Shown: piece by piece, positions 7,024 to 15,231 of the stretch
Numbering within the stretch: position 1 is the first letter of the stretch
Layout: every line of letters begins with the position of its first letter
Origin: JBAZAX01 sp041671765
GTDB taxonomy: Bacteria; Babelota; Babeliae; Babelales; RVW-14
Direction: 5' to 3'
DNA: 32,518 nucleotides
Assembly: GCA_041671765.1 (NCBI GenBank)
Contig: JBAZAX010000018.1
Location: 1 to 32,518 of the forward strand
Position numbers and translations under genes: made by a program
The notes under the pieces: model-generated
What the model was told of the DNA's origin: nothing
The model's database searches: none
What the model saw: the letters and a program-made list of their open reading frames with translations, nothing else

Positions 7024-8730
7024 ATGATAAAAAAACAGAGAGATTATAAAATTCGGCTTGGCGTGGTTTTAATTTTATTCGGGTTCCTCTTTACCATAGT
7101 ATTGATCAGACTTTTTTTGTTACAGATTTATCGGAAAAATTTCTTTAGAGTTCTTGCATCGCAACAGTACAATTTTTCTGTAAAAGTTAACCTTCCTCGA
7201 GGTGAAATTTTTGATAGAAGTGGCCAAGAATTACTTGCATTTAATAGGTCCGTTCCATCTGCCTTTATTTTGCCACACCAGTTTACGGAACAGAAAAAAA
7301 CAGAGAACTTCTTAAAGCGTTTTTATTCCGCAGTTTACAAAAAAATGAAAGCTAGACCGGATAAGCATTTTTTATGGCTTGATCGTGTGCTTACTGATGA
7401 TCAGGTAGAAGATTTGAAAAAGAAGGGGACAAGTGACATACAGTTTATTGATGAACCGCGTCGTTTTTATTTTTCTCCATCATCTGCGCATTTAATTGGA
7501 TTTACCGATATTGACAGTAAGGGAATATCTGGAATTGAACTTGAGTTTGAAAAATGGTTAGGTGGCAAGCCTATGCAGATAACCATTCAAAAGGATGCAA
7601 GATCGAAGAATTTTTATTTTGGCAAAGAGATTGAAAAAGCCGGGTACTACGGTAAGCCAATAAAATTAACAATAGACAAAAACATTCAAAACCTTGCATT
7701 TGAAGAACTGGAAAGTGCAATTCAGAACTATCAGGCGGAATCAGGATCGGTTTTAGTGCTTGATCCGGAAAATGGACATGTGCTTGCCATGACGAATTAC
7801 CCATCGTTTGATCCAAATCAGAAAAATATTCAGAAACTAGATATAACAAAAAATTTTATTGTTTCAGAATGCTTTGAGCTTGGTTCTGTTATGAAGGCAT
7901 TTCTTGCCCTTGCCGCTCTTGCTGAAGGAGTTGTAACTTTGGATGAAATTTTTGATTGTCAGGGCAAAATTGCGTATGTTAATGGTGTCAAAGTTGAAAA
8001 CTGGAAAAGTTTGGGCGAGTTGAGTTTTGCCGATGTTATTAAATTTTCGAGTAATGTTGGTGTGGCAAAGGTTGTAATGCGCCTTGGGCCAAAGCTTTAT
8101 GATCACTTAAAAAAAGTTGGATTTGGAACAAAAACTGGAATTGAATTTCCCGGAGAGCGGGATGGTTTTGTGAATCCGCCAAAAAATTGGAGTAGATCGT
8201 CCCCTATTGTTATGTCATTTGGATATGAGATTATGGCATCGCTTTTGCAGCTTGGTCGTGCATTTTGTATTTTTTCAAACGGTGGATATTTGGTAAATCC
8301 AACACTTGTAATTGAGCCAAAAATAAAGCCTGAAATAAAAAATAAAACATCTTGTCATCCTGAACTTGTTTCAGGATCTATAAATTGTAGTTCCTCCAAG
8401 ATTAAACTTTACGACGATAATGTTATTTCTAAAATGCGTGAAATTTTGAGTGGAGTTGGAAATTTGCATCCAATAAGAGGATGCACAGTTATGGGAAAAA
8501 CCGGTACGGCTCGCTGCGCCATCCCTGGAGGGTATTCTGATAAAGAGCATATTTATACATTCGTTGGTATTCTAGAAAAAGGCGATTATAAACGAGTTAT
8601 TGTGACGTTTGTTAATCGGCCACAAAAAACTCATCTTTGGGCATCTGAAGTTGCAGCTCCACTTTTTCAACGAGTGGCAGAACGCATGTTAATTTATGAA
8701 TCGGCAGATAAGCGCGAGATTATGATTTAA
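7024..8730 (+). CDS. ftsI: Peptidoglycan transpeptidase FtsI / penicillin-binding protein (class B)
   Basis: This 568-residue protein forms D,D-crosslinks in septal peptidoglycan. It has an N-terminal membrane anchor (about 11-35), a dimerisation region with the conserved LPRGEIFDRSG (57-67), and the transpeptidase domain. Active-site motifs are S288-V-M-K291, S342-S-N344 and K492-T-G494, all intact. Between SxN and KTG, residues about 442-455 (including CHPELVSGS) are encoded by a palindromic repeat (8353-8379) inserted in frame. It overlies a region normally linking conserved blocks, so function is probably preserved. It follows the ftsL-like gene by 14 nt. The stop is only 19 nt from the stop of the convergent antitoxin gene, with no terminator visible. 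Confidence 0.9.
   Translation: MIKKQRDYKIRLGVVLILFGFLFTIVLIRLFLLQIYRKNFFRVLASQQYNFSVKVNLPRGEIFDRSGQELLAFNRSVPSAFILPHQFTEQKKTENFLKRFYSAVYKKMKARPDKHFLWLDRVLTDDQVEDLKKKGTSDIQFIDEPRRFYFSPSSAHLIGFTDIDSKGISGIELEFEKWLGGKPMQITIQKDARSKNFYFGKEIEKAGYYGKPIKLTIDKNIQNLAFEELESAIQNYQAESGSVLVLDPENGHVLAMTNYPSFDPNQKNIQKLDITKNFIVSECFELGSVMKAFLALAALAEGVVTLDEIFDCQGKIAYVNGVKVENWKSLGELSFADVIKFSSNVGVAKVVMRLGPKLYDHLKKVGFGTKTGIEFPGERDGFVNPPKNWSRSSPIVMSFGYEIMASLLQLGRAFCIFSNGGYLVNPTLVIEPKIKPEIKNKTSCHPELVSGSINCSSSKIKLYDDNVISKMREILSGVGNLHPIRGCTVMGKTGTARCAIPGGYSDKEHIYTFVGILEKGDYKRVIVTFVNRPQKTHLWASEVAAPLFQRVAERMLIYESADKREIMI
8353..8379 (+). repeat. Palindromic repeat inside ftsI, in frame
   Basis: A perfect 8-bp palindrome ATCCTGAA-CTTGT-TTCAGGAT sits within the 27-nt unit. 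The same unit occurs at 27436-27462 in the ychF leader with two base differences. Here it is translated as part of FtsI (HPELVSGS). Confidence 0.8.
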
Positions 8731-8749
8731 TCAGTCTTAATTTTGCAAA

Positions 8750-9079
8750 TTATTTTTTCTTAGCTTTTAACGATACGTGCAATGAATATCCGAGAACATT
8801 TGCAATTTTATTCAAATTTGCCATTGAAGAGTTTGCATACCCGCCACTTTCTAGCCGTGCAATAGCAGGCTGTTGTGATTTTAACCTTTTTGCAAGCTCA
8901 ACTTGCGAGATTCTTGCTTTCTTTCTTGCCTGAATAAATTTCTCAAGAAGCTCAAATTCTGGACGCAATGCTTCATATTCTGCTTTGACGTTTTCATCTT
9001 TGAATGCTTCTTTTTTGAATGTCTTAAAATCAATTCCTTTGTAGGCAAGGGGTATAGTTTTTTTCTTTTTGCTTATCAT
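8750..9079 (-). CDS. Antitoxin with XRE-type helix-turn-helix (HigA-like)
   Basis: This 109-residue DNA-binding antitoxin has a helix-turn-helix in its C-terminal half (about 55-95: ISQVELAKRLKSQQPAIARL, then SMANLNKIANVLGY), typical of XRE/HigA proteins. The N-terminal basic part precedes a helical linker. It begins in the sequence TAATG, where its ATG shares one base with the toxin stop, so the two are translationally coupled in the toxin-first order typical of higBA. It should neutralise the toxin and repress the promoter at 9440-9469. Confidence 0.85.
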   Translation of the reverse strand: MISKKKKTIPLAYKGIDFKTFKKEAFKDENVKAEYEALRPEFELLEKFIQARKKARISQVELAKRLKSQQPAIARLESGGYANSSMANLNKIANVLGYSLHVSLKAKKK

Positions 9080-9402
9080 TATTTTAATTCCTTTAATCGT
9101 TTCATCGCAAGATTGATTTCTCTTGTAGGAGCTTTTTGTGTTTTCTTGATGAATGCGCTGAGTACAAATATTTGCTTGTCATTCAAAATACAAAAAAATG
9201 CTCGACCAATTCCTTCTTTGCCCTGCGCTCTTATTTCGAAGAGGCCTTTCCCTAAGGCTTTAATATATGGCATTCCGAGATGTTCCGGCCCATGTATTTC
9301 TAGTAATGTTGTTGTCCAGATAAATTTCGTTCGTATGCCAATGGGCCAATCATGCAGGATGGTTTCGCCAACTCCCTTGTAAAATAATATTGTCCACTTC
9401 AT
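9079..9402 (-). CDS. HigB-like toxin (phage Gp49-like/RelE superfamily)
   Basis: This 107-residue protein belongs to the Gp49-like HigB family, judged from LGKGLFEIRAQGKEGIGRAF, then IFVLSAFIKKTQKAPTREI near the C-terminus. These are the hallmark Arg-rich beta strands and KKTQKTP-like turn of that family. Members are ribosome-dependent mRNA interferases; activity here is inferred. A good SD (GGAG, 6-8 nt upstream) sets the ATG at 9402. It overlaps the antitoxin gene by one base. Confidence 0.85.
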   Translation of the reverse strand: MKWTILFYKGVGETILHDWPIGIRTKFIWTTTLLEIHGPEHLGMPYIKALGKGLFEIRAQGKEGIGRAFFCILNDKQIFVLSAFIKKTQKAPTREINLAMKRLKELK

Positions 9403-9439
9403 TCAAAACTCTCCAATTGGGCTTATAAAACGTAAAATA

Positions 9440-9469
9440 AATATAATGTTTTTGTTATATTAATGTCAA
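9440..9469 (-). promoter_or_regulatory. Sigma-70 promoter with overlapping operator for the toxin-antitoxin pair
   Basis: On the minus strand TTGACA (9464-9469) is followed by 17 nt and TTATAT (9441-9446), or by 18 nt and TATATT (9440-9445). An inverted repeat AATATAA-N8-TTATATT (9440-9461) overlaps the -10 and spacer, a suitable operator for HigA-type autorepression. The start site lies 30-40 nt before the toxin ATG. Confidence 0.65.
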
Positions 9470-9642
9470 TTAAAACTTATTTGTTGGCATAAAGCTCTGG
9501 CCGTTCGTTCAGATTTTTTCATATTGGTATTGCATTGCCATTATTATGCTATTAAATTGCCGTTAAATTGTCATTAAATCAAAATAAACGTAGTACTCGA
9601 CATTTTTTAGTGCTTAAATACAGCAAAAACTTGCATATTCGC

Positions 9643-9803
9643 CCATGGTTGATCAATTGACAATTGTAGGCCAAACAAAAGATCATCACCATGGTCTATA
9701 TTTATGTCACAGCGTCAAAGACGCAGTTCAATAATTTGGAATTAATTTAATTTATTTTTGTGAATCTATTGTTGAGCTATTCCTCAAAAATAACGTAAGG
9801 AAT
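9643..9803 (+). repeat. Structured intergenic repeat, copy B
   Basis: This is the second copy of the element at 3076-3222, in the same orientation. Hairpin 1 is GCGTC-AAA-GACGC (9712-9724) and hairpin 2 is ATTCCT...AGGAAT (9779-9803) with a 13-nt loop. CCATGGTT, ATCACCATGG and GAGCTAT are shared at matching spacing. It fills most of the gene-free stretch 9403-9839. The rest of that stretch holds the toxin promoter and the GTAGCT element at 9818-9850. Confidence 0.6.
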
Positions 9804-9817
9804 GCCACTTTGGGGGT

Positions 9818-9850
9818 GGTTTCGCTACTTTGGACACAGCTACGCCGGCC
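9818..9850 (-). repeat. GTAGCT...AGCGAA repeat overlapping the yraN stop codon
   Basis: The minus strand reads GGCCGGC, GTAGCT, 11 nt, AGCGAA, ACC. The same core (GTAGCT, variable loop, AGCGAA) occurs at 25415-25443 and 27260-27293. The TAG inside GTAGCT is the yraN stop, so the last yraN codons come from the element. The outer arms pair less well here than in the other two copies. Confidence 0.5.
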
Positions 9851-10211
9851 TTACAAATGCGTTTGGAATGTACGTAACTATGTGCTCATTGTTTTCTTTC
9901 AAATGAACGGTTGCTACGTCAAAGCGTAAGACTTTATCTCGAATTTGATTTTGTAAAACAAAGTGTTTGGCTGCTTTTATGATTTTGAGCTGCTTGGATT
10001 TATTAACAACAAGAGAAGTGGGAAAATATTCAGTTTTTCGCGTTTTAACTTCAATGAAAGCGATGACATCGTCTTTTTGAGCTATCAAATCAACTTCGCC
10101 GTATCGGATACTGTAGTTTTGAGCAAGAATTTTAAAATTATTAAGAGCAAGCCATTTTTCAACGGCTTGCTCTCCGGTATTTCCAACTAATTTTTTGTCT
10201 GTGATTATCAT
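9840..10211 (-). CDS. yraN: YraN/UPF0102 family endonuclease-fold protein
   Basis: This 123-residue protein has the UPF0102 signature: GEQAVEKWLALNNFKILAQN, then GEVDLIAQ and FIEVKTR. Together these give the E-D-ExK arrangement of a restriction-endonuclease-like fold, and the family length is about 115-130. The biological role is uncertain; it is often placed with DNA repair or recombination. ATG 10211 is the natural start (MIITDKKLVGNTGEQ). The last residues (RPA) and the TAG stop come from a GTAGCT repeat (9818-9850), so the extreme C-terminus may have been replaced. It lies 59 nt downstream of the bamD-like gene on the same strand. Confidence 0.88.
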   Translation of the reverse strand: MIITDKKLVGNTGEQAVEKWLALNNFKILAQNYSIRYGEVDLIAQKDDVIAFIEVKTRKTEYFPTSLVVNKSKQLKIIKAAKHFVLQNQIRDKVLRFDVATVHLKENNEHIVTYIPNAFVRPA

Positions 10212-10270
10212 GAATTATGTAAAAAAACTTGAGTTATACGATAATTATGGATTATGCGCTTAGATCTGGT

Positions 10271-11062
10271 TTAAAAAAAAATGTCAGTAGGCTTATTCTT
10301 GATTCCACTCGCCAACTGTGTGAATTGTGAGTCTGGGAATTTTATTAACAGGTGTTCGAGATGTTGTTTGAACTCAGAATTCTTTTTTTGTTTTTTGGCC
10401 AACTGGCACTTCAAATAAAGAATACGCGCTTCAAGACTTGGATTTTTAGGTAAATACTCTTTTTCTAAAGCATTGATGCGATTTTGTGCGGCAGTATATT
10501 TTTTCTGATTTAAGTAAAAATTGAATACATAAACCTCTTTATCTATAAGTTTAAACTCGCATGTATGTTGTATATCACGTATATCAGAAGAGTACTTTTT
10601 GTATGCAGGAGTGTCTAGATACTCTTTACAGAGCTTTGTTGCTTCAATTGTTGTTGACTGGTCGCAATTGGGATTTAAAGTCTGGTAAAATTTTGAAAGG
10701 ATTGCGCGGTACTTTGCATATTCTGCATTTTCATCAGATGGGTAGAACTGTGCAAAATTATTGTAAAGTTCATAAGCTGATGGAAATTTGCCAAGCTTAA
10801 AATATGTTTCTGCTAGTGCTAATTTATGTTGAGAAACGTCTTGACGGTCTGAAAAACGTGTTACAATTTCTTCCAAATATTCTGATGCCGAATCTTCTTT
10901 TTTATTACTTAAATCTGCATAGGCTTGTTGTTTAAGCTCTTCATAGCCAAGTTCATTACGACTTTTTTGTTTGCTGCATCCACAAATGAATGTTGCTGCA
11001 CCTAAATATAGGATCAAAAACCTCGTTTTAACAAAACTTATTTTACCAAAACTTTTATTCAT
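10271..11062 (-). CDS. bamD: BamD-like outer-membrane assembly lipoprotein
   Basis: This 263-residue protein has a lipoprotein signal peptide (basic N-terminus, FLILYLGAATF, lipobox ICGC with C29) followed by TPR-type helices. YADLSNKKEDSASEYLEEIVTRFSD is the characteristic first BamD repeat region, followed by LALAETYFKLGKFPSAYELYNNFAQFYPSDENAEYAKYR. In BamD the TPRs bind BamA, BamC/E and substrate outer-membrane proteins. Length is close to the family. It implies a double-membrane envelope. It is followed by yraN on the same strand. Confidence 0.85.
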   Translation of the reverse strand: MNKSFGKISFVKTRFLILYLGAATFICGCSKQKSRNELGYEELKQQAYADLSNKKEDSASEYLEEIVTRFSDRQDVSQHKLALAETYFKLGKFPSAYELYNNFAQFYPSDENAEYAKYRAILSKFYQTLNPNCDQSTTIEATKLCKEYLDTPAYKKYSSDIRDIQHTCEFKLIDKEVYVFNFYLNQKKYTAAQNRINALEKEYLPKNPSLEARILYLKCQLAKKQKKNSEFKQHLEHLLIKFPDSQFTQLASGIKNKPTDIFF

Positions 11063-11484
11063 AAATTAAATCCTTAATTTTCTAGACTATAATTTTCTAA
11101 AACTATTATTTTTGAAAATCAGTGGCTTCTTGATAACCCTTACCATTTTAGTTGATTGTACGAATTTTTAAAGTCTAGATTTTTGCCTGATCAATTAAGC
11201 CCGACTGTTGGGCCTTTCCACTAAATTTAGCTTCGCATTTTTTTATACTATAATCAAGATAATATGCTGCTCAGGTGTATTTTAATTCATATCTGAAAGA
11301 ATAGATGCCCTGGAAGTCCTGTTTTTGTTTGTTTGAAAATATTTAATGTAAGATTACACTAAAAGCTTAGCAGGTAAAGATATTTTCTATGCAGGTCAGA
11401 TTTTTGTTTAGATTTTGTGGGGTTCTGATAAAATCTAATTATAAATTAATCGATTTGGAGGTCTTTACGAAAGAAGAGGATTTC
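11063..11484. other. Intergenic region between the divergent bamD-like and nfeD genes
   Basis: This 422-nt AT-rich region holds promoters for both sides. A TATAAT at 11249-11254 on the plus strand is a possible -10 for nfeD but lacks a good -35. A small inverted repeat AAGCCC...GGGC (about 11197-11216) has no T-tract. The open frame continues upstream of nfeD from 11389, but the strong AGAAGAGGA site points to the start at 11485. I see no RNA gene. Confidence 0.45.
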
Positions 11485-11946
11485 ATGAAAGAATTTATTT
11501 TGGAGCTTATTTTTGGATATACTGCCTATGCGTGGCTACTTCTTGCGTTGGGACTGCTTATTCTTGAGCTTTCAACTCCGGGGCTGTTTTTTTTCATTGC
11601 TTTTGCATGCGGTGCTGCATGTGCTGCGGTAGCTGCCTTTCTTGATTTTTCAATAATTTTTCAAGTATGGGTTATTCTTATCAGTTCTACACTTTGCTTT
11701 ATTGCCATTAAGTCTTTTTTTGCAACACATAAAACAAAAAATCTTGATAATAAAACCAATGTTGAAGCATTAATTGGGCAGGAAGCGATAGTCGTTGAAC
11801 CTATTAGCGCAAATCAACCTGGGGTAATCAGGGTAAAAAGAGAATTATGGGGTGCCATTTTAAGAGATGGATCTATGTTGCAAATTGGCACTGTCGTTAA
11901 AATTGTTGATATTCAGGGTAACAAGCTTGTTGTGAGGAGTTTATAA
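11485..11946 (+). CDS. NfeD-like membrane protein
   Basis: This 153-residue membrane protein has hydrophobic helices (AYAWLLLALGLLILELSTPGLFF, then cysteine/alanine-rich IAFACGAACAAVAAFL and a third helix near WVILISSTLCFIAI). The C-terminal NfeD beta-barrel domain follows: LIGQEAIVVEPISANQPG through VKIVDIQGNKLVVRSL. NfeD proteins work with SPFH/stomatin partners. The start at ATG 11485 is chosen for the AAGAGGA site 4 nt upstream; an ATG at 11389 would add 32 residues without a ribosome site. The stop overlaps the next ATG (TAATG), so it is coupled to the SPFH gene. Confidence 0.88.
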   Translation: MKEFILELIFGYTAYAWLLLALGLLILELSTPGLFFFIAFACGAACAAVAAFLDFSIIFQVWVILISSTLCFIAIKSFFATHKTKNLDNKTNVEALIGQEAIVVEPISANQPGVIRVKRELWGAILRDGSMLQIGTVVKIVDIQGNKLVVRSL

Positions 11947-12899
11947 TGATTACGATTATCATTACCGTATTTTTCGCTGTACTATTCATATTTTTGATTA
12001 CAGCTCTTTTGAAATCTACCTATCTTATTAAGCAGGCTGAAGTTGTTATGATTGAACGCTTTGGTTGTTTTCACAAGATGCTTACTTCAGGATTGCATTT
12101 TGTTGTACCCTTTATGGATCAACCTAGAAGTGTTTACTGGACCTTTTTAAAAGATGATCCTCGCGGCAAAGTTGTTTATCGATATAATTCTTTTATTGAG
12201 CGAATTGATTTGCGCGAAACTGTTTATGATTTTCCTCGCCAAAGTGTTATAACAAAAGACAATGTCTCAATTGAAATAAGTGTTTTACTTTATTATCAAA
12301 TAACAGATCCCAAAGCTGCCATTTATGAAGTTGCGGATCTCCCTTTTGCAATTGAAAAATTGACCCAGACTACCATGCGAAATATAATTGGCTCGATGGA
12401 TTTGGACGAGACATTGACATCTCGTGATAGAATTAATGAAAAATTACGACATGTGCTTGATGATGCAACTGAAAAATGGGGCGTCAAGATTAATAGAGTT
12501 GAGCTACAAGAAATCATGCCTCCTGTTGATATTCGACAGGCAATGGAAAAGCAGATGCGAGCAGAGCGTGATCGCCGTGCTTTAATTTTGGAGGCAGAAG
12601 GACAAAAAACATCTGCAATTCTATGTGCAGAAGGCGATTATCAGTCTAAAGTCACTCGTGCAAAGGGCGAAGCCGAAGCCAGATTGATTTTATCACAAGC
12701 AGAGGCTGATTCTATTGATGTTGTTAGAAAAGCCATACCTAATGCGGATCCTTTGCCTTACATGATAGCTATGAATTATATCAAAACTTTGCCTGAGATT
12801 ACGAAGGGCAAAGATGACAAGATTATAATGATGCCTTATGAGGCTACGGCTTTGATGGGGTCTCTTACAACGATAAAAGAACTTTTTAATAAGAAATAA
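11946..12899 (+). CDS. qmcA: SPFH/stomatin-family membrane protein (QmcA-like)
   Basis: This 317-residue protein has an N-terminal membrane helix (about 2-24), an SPFH/PHB domain (QAEVVMIERFGCFHKMLTSGLHFVVPF through NRVELQEIMPP) and a long Ala/Glu-rich coiled coil (EKQMRAERDRRALILEAEGQ onward). This layout matches QmcA/stomatin-type band-7 proteins that oligomerise at the inner membrane and organise proteases or membrane domains. It is coupled to nfeD upstream by a one-base overlap, the classic NfeD-SPFH pair. It ends 40 nt before a small TPR gene, probably the same operon. Confidence 0.92.
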   Translation: MITIIITVFFAVLFIFLITALLKSTYLIKQAEVVMIERFGCFHKMLTSGLHFVVPFMDQPRSVYWTFLKDDPRGKVVYRYNSFIERIDLRETVYDFPRQSVITKDNVSIEISVLLYYQITDPKAAIYEVADLPFAIEKLTQTTMRNIIGSMDLDETLTSRDRINEKLRHVLDDATEKWGVKINRVELQEIMPPVDIRQAMEKQMRAERDRRALILEAEGQKTSAILCAEGDYQSKVTRAKGEAEARLILSQAEADSIDVVRKAIPNADPLPYMIAMNYIKTLPEITKGKDDKIIMMPYEATALMGSLTTIKELFNKK

Positions 12900-12939
12900 T
12901 AGGCAGTTTATTGGGTTATATATTTTGGTGGAGATGATG

Positions 12940-13266
12940 ATGGATTTAAAGGTACGTGTGCCAGTTATTTGGGCCTCTGTTTTGTTTGTATGTATGTTAT
13001 TTTTTATGCCTTTGTTTAAAAAAAATGATTCATTTTATACGATTAATGAATTTAATGAAGATGTTAGTAAAATTTATTCTGATTTAGGCGTTTTTTCACA
13101 ACGGAGAGGCGATTTTCAAGGTGCTATCAAATCTTATAAACGAGCCCTTGCTTTTAATCCCGAGCATTCAATTTGTCTAAATAATATTGAAATTTGCAAA
13201 AAAAAATTGAAAAAAAACATATCAAATGCGGTTGAATTTCTTGCAAAATTAGATTCATCCAATTAA
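12940..13266 (+). CDS. Small membrane-anchored TPR protein
   Basis: About 108 residues, with a membrane helix near the N-terminus (about 6-24, VPVIWASVLFVCMLFFMPLF) and one clear TPR (SKIYSDLGVFSQRRGDFQGAIKSYKRALAFNPEHS). It ends in a basic helix. Three ATG codons in a row (12934, 12937, 12940) follow GGTGGAG; 12940 gives the best spacing. One TPR alone is unlikely to be a full scaffold, so it probably pairs with another protein. It trails the nfeD-SPFH pair. Its TAA overlaps the uvrC TAA on the opposite strand (shared TTAA at 13263-13266). Confidence 0.7.
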   Translation: MDLKVRVPVIWASVLFVCMLFFMPLFKKNDSFYTINEFNEDVSKIYSDLGVFSQRRGDFQGAIKSYKRALAFNPEHSICLNNIEICKKKLKKNISNAVEFLAKLDSSN

Positions 13267-15006
13267 ATTTTATCAAACGAATTTTTGTGTTCCACTTTGC
13301 GATGAAAACTTATCGCAAAGTGGTGCGCATAGTCTCTAATGGCAGTTAAGATTTGTCCTACAAAACTTTTTAAGTTTAGTTTTTTCCCCTCAGGAATCCG
13401 TTTGGAAAAAATAGTTTCTTCTTTTTTAGCTAAGCTTGCAAATTCTGCTTTGGGAAAAAGGTTTTTTACGGCGTTGAGTTGTCCCTTGCCTCCATCAATC
13501 AAGATCAAATCAGGAAGCTCTTTTATATTTTTGTATCTGCGTTGAACTATCTCATGAAGGGCGGCATAGTCATTTTGTTGTTCAATGCTTTTTATATAAA
13601 AATGCCTAAAATTTTTTTTGTCCGGTTTGCCATCGGTAAATCGAACACACGATCCAACCATGTACATGCCTTGTTTATGTGAAATATCAAAACAATCAAT
13701 GGTATGAGGTTCAATTGGAAGTTGAAGTAAATTTTTTAGTGCCTTTGGAAGTGTAGTCTGCTTTGATATTTCTGTGTCCACATGAATTTTGGCTAATCTG
13801 ATTAGATCCGCAAAGTGGCCCGACTCCGGTTTGCTTACTATTGAGATGTCATAACTTTTATTATGCCAAGACTTTATGAATTGTTGATAAAGCTTTTGGG
13901 TTGCTTGANNNNNNNNNNAAATTAACTAAAATTATTGAAGGAGCAGGATATGTTCGGTAGTAACTTTCAAAAAAATCAAGGTGACTAGATTCTTTGATAT
14001 TAGAGTCTTTCTGAGATCTCTTCTGAGTCTTAAGAACCCGTTGAAATGGTTCGACAAGCTCACCACGAGCGGGTTCTTCAAGGTGCTCACTGCGCTCACC
14101 CTGAGCCTGTCGAAGGGTTTGTTCTAATGGAGTCAGAAGCTGGTCTGCCACTTCATAGTCTACTGGAATGTAAAATATCTCTTTTTTTATAAGAACGCTG
14201 TTTTTTTCCTTAAACAAGAAGAGTAAGGTTTTATCTTCCGTTAAAAACCAGATATCCTTTTCATCAAGTTTTAATCTTGTTATGGTTTTGGTTTCAAGAA
14301 CATCAAAAACCCTCTCAAACGCCTGAATGTAATTGTGAAGTTGACGAGATTTTTCGAATTCCATTTTTTTATTATGTTCTTTGATCAGGTTTTTCAAATG
14401 CTTTAAAAAATCGGCGTGATTTCCTTTTAGCGCAAGTTTTGCTAGCTCGATTCTTTCTTGGTAACTGTTTTCATCAAAGTCGGGTCTGCATTTTCCTGCA
14501 CATATTCCCATGTGATAGGCCAGGCAGCCGGATGGAATCTTTTTTTTGCATAATTTTAACCTGAATGTTTTGATTAAAAAATCATAAACTTTTCGTGCTG
14601 AATCTTTTTCTAAAAAAGGTCCGAAATACGTACCCTTTTGTTTTTGGCTACGTACAAGTTTAAGTTCCGGTAAAGACTCTTGACTTATTAATATCCATAA
14701 AAATGGCTGACCTGTTTTTAAAAGTACGTTGAATTTTGGTTGATGTGTTTGAATTAGTTTTGCCTCAAGCAACATGGCTTCGAGTTCATTTTTTGTTACT
14801 ATAAAATCTATTCTATCACTGATTTCTCTTAGTGAGCATGACTTTAGGTCATCACTTTTTAGATAACTTGATACGCGACTTCTTAGGCTTTTGGCCTTTC
14901 CTATGTATAAAACAAGATCGTGAGAATCTTTGAAAAGATAAACGCCGGGGTTTCGGGGAAGGCTTTTTATCTGTTTTTCTAGATTTTTTTTAATATTCTC
15001 TGTCAT
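13263..15006 (-). CDS. uvrC: Excinuclease ABC subunit C, interrupted by an assembly gap
   Basis: UvrC makes both incisions in nucleotide excision repair. Before the gap are the GIY-YIG domain (NPGVYLFKDS, VLYIGKAKSL, about residues 20-100), the cysteine cluster (CKKKIPSGCLAYHMGICAGKC) and a UVR motif. After the gap the RNase H-like nuclease has FDISH, LILIDGGKGQ and RDYAHHFAISFHR with the expected acidic and histidine residues. The two parts appear as separate frames only because ten Ns (13909-13918) stand for a gap of unknown length: the frame 3' of the gap is open from 13907 to 13263. The ATG at 15006 is preferred over a GTG at 15048. The protein ends just after the nuclease domain and lacks the usual C-terminal helix-hairpin-helix region. 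An in-frame repeat lies at 14032-14120. Confidence 0.88.
13909..13918. other. Assembly gap (ten Ns)
   Basis: Ten unknown bases lie inside uvrC. The two flanking UvrC segments are in different frames, so the true gap length cannot be exactly ten if uvrC is intact. UvrC alignments suggest only a short stretch is missing. Confidence 0.95.
14032..14120 (-). repeat. Palindromic repeat cluster inside uvrC, in frame
   Basis: AAGAACCCG (14032-14040) pairs perfectly with CGGGTTCTT (14070-14078). TTCGACAAGCTCA (14050-14062) and TGAGCCTGTCGAA (14102-14114) are near-perfect inverted copies. Translated in UvrC it gives about 30 residues including RQAQGERSEHLEEPARGELV, a peptide produced by a widespread bacterial palindromic repeat. 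It is more GC-rich than its surroundings. Confidence 0.75.
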
Positions 15007-15136
15007 GGGTATAAATTTTCGATACTGTTTACTTGTCTTATTACACACAAATTTAAAATATACATAAAGTTTGGCTTTTGTAACATTTGGAGCAAAAAAT
15101 TCAAATTATTGCCTTAGGTATAGGTGTTTTTACATA

Positions 15137-15165
15137 TTGAATCTGGTTGGGGCATTATTTATAAT
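15137..15165 (+). promoter_or_regulatory. Sigma-70 promoter upstream of the unknown gene at 15232
   Basis: TTGAAT (15137-15142), a 17-nt spacer and TATAAT (15160-15165). It lies about 55 nt before the GGGGGAG ribosome site at 15213-15219. Confidence 0.55.
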
Positions 15166-15231
15166 AAATAGGCATTTTTGTTTTATCTAAAAAGAATAAA
15201 CGAATTTTTTTAGGGGGAGCTATGAAGATAG

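Noticed and set aside
9691..9750. Short conserved-position ATG-to-TAA frames in both repeat copies, faintly like a GIY-YIG start
   Set aside because: Only 18-19 codons with little residue conservation; paired hairpins explain the similarity better.
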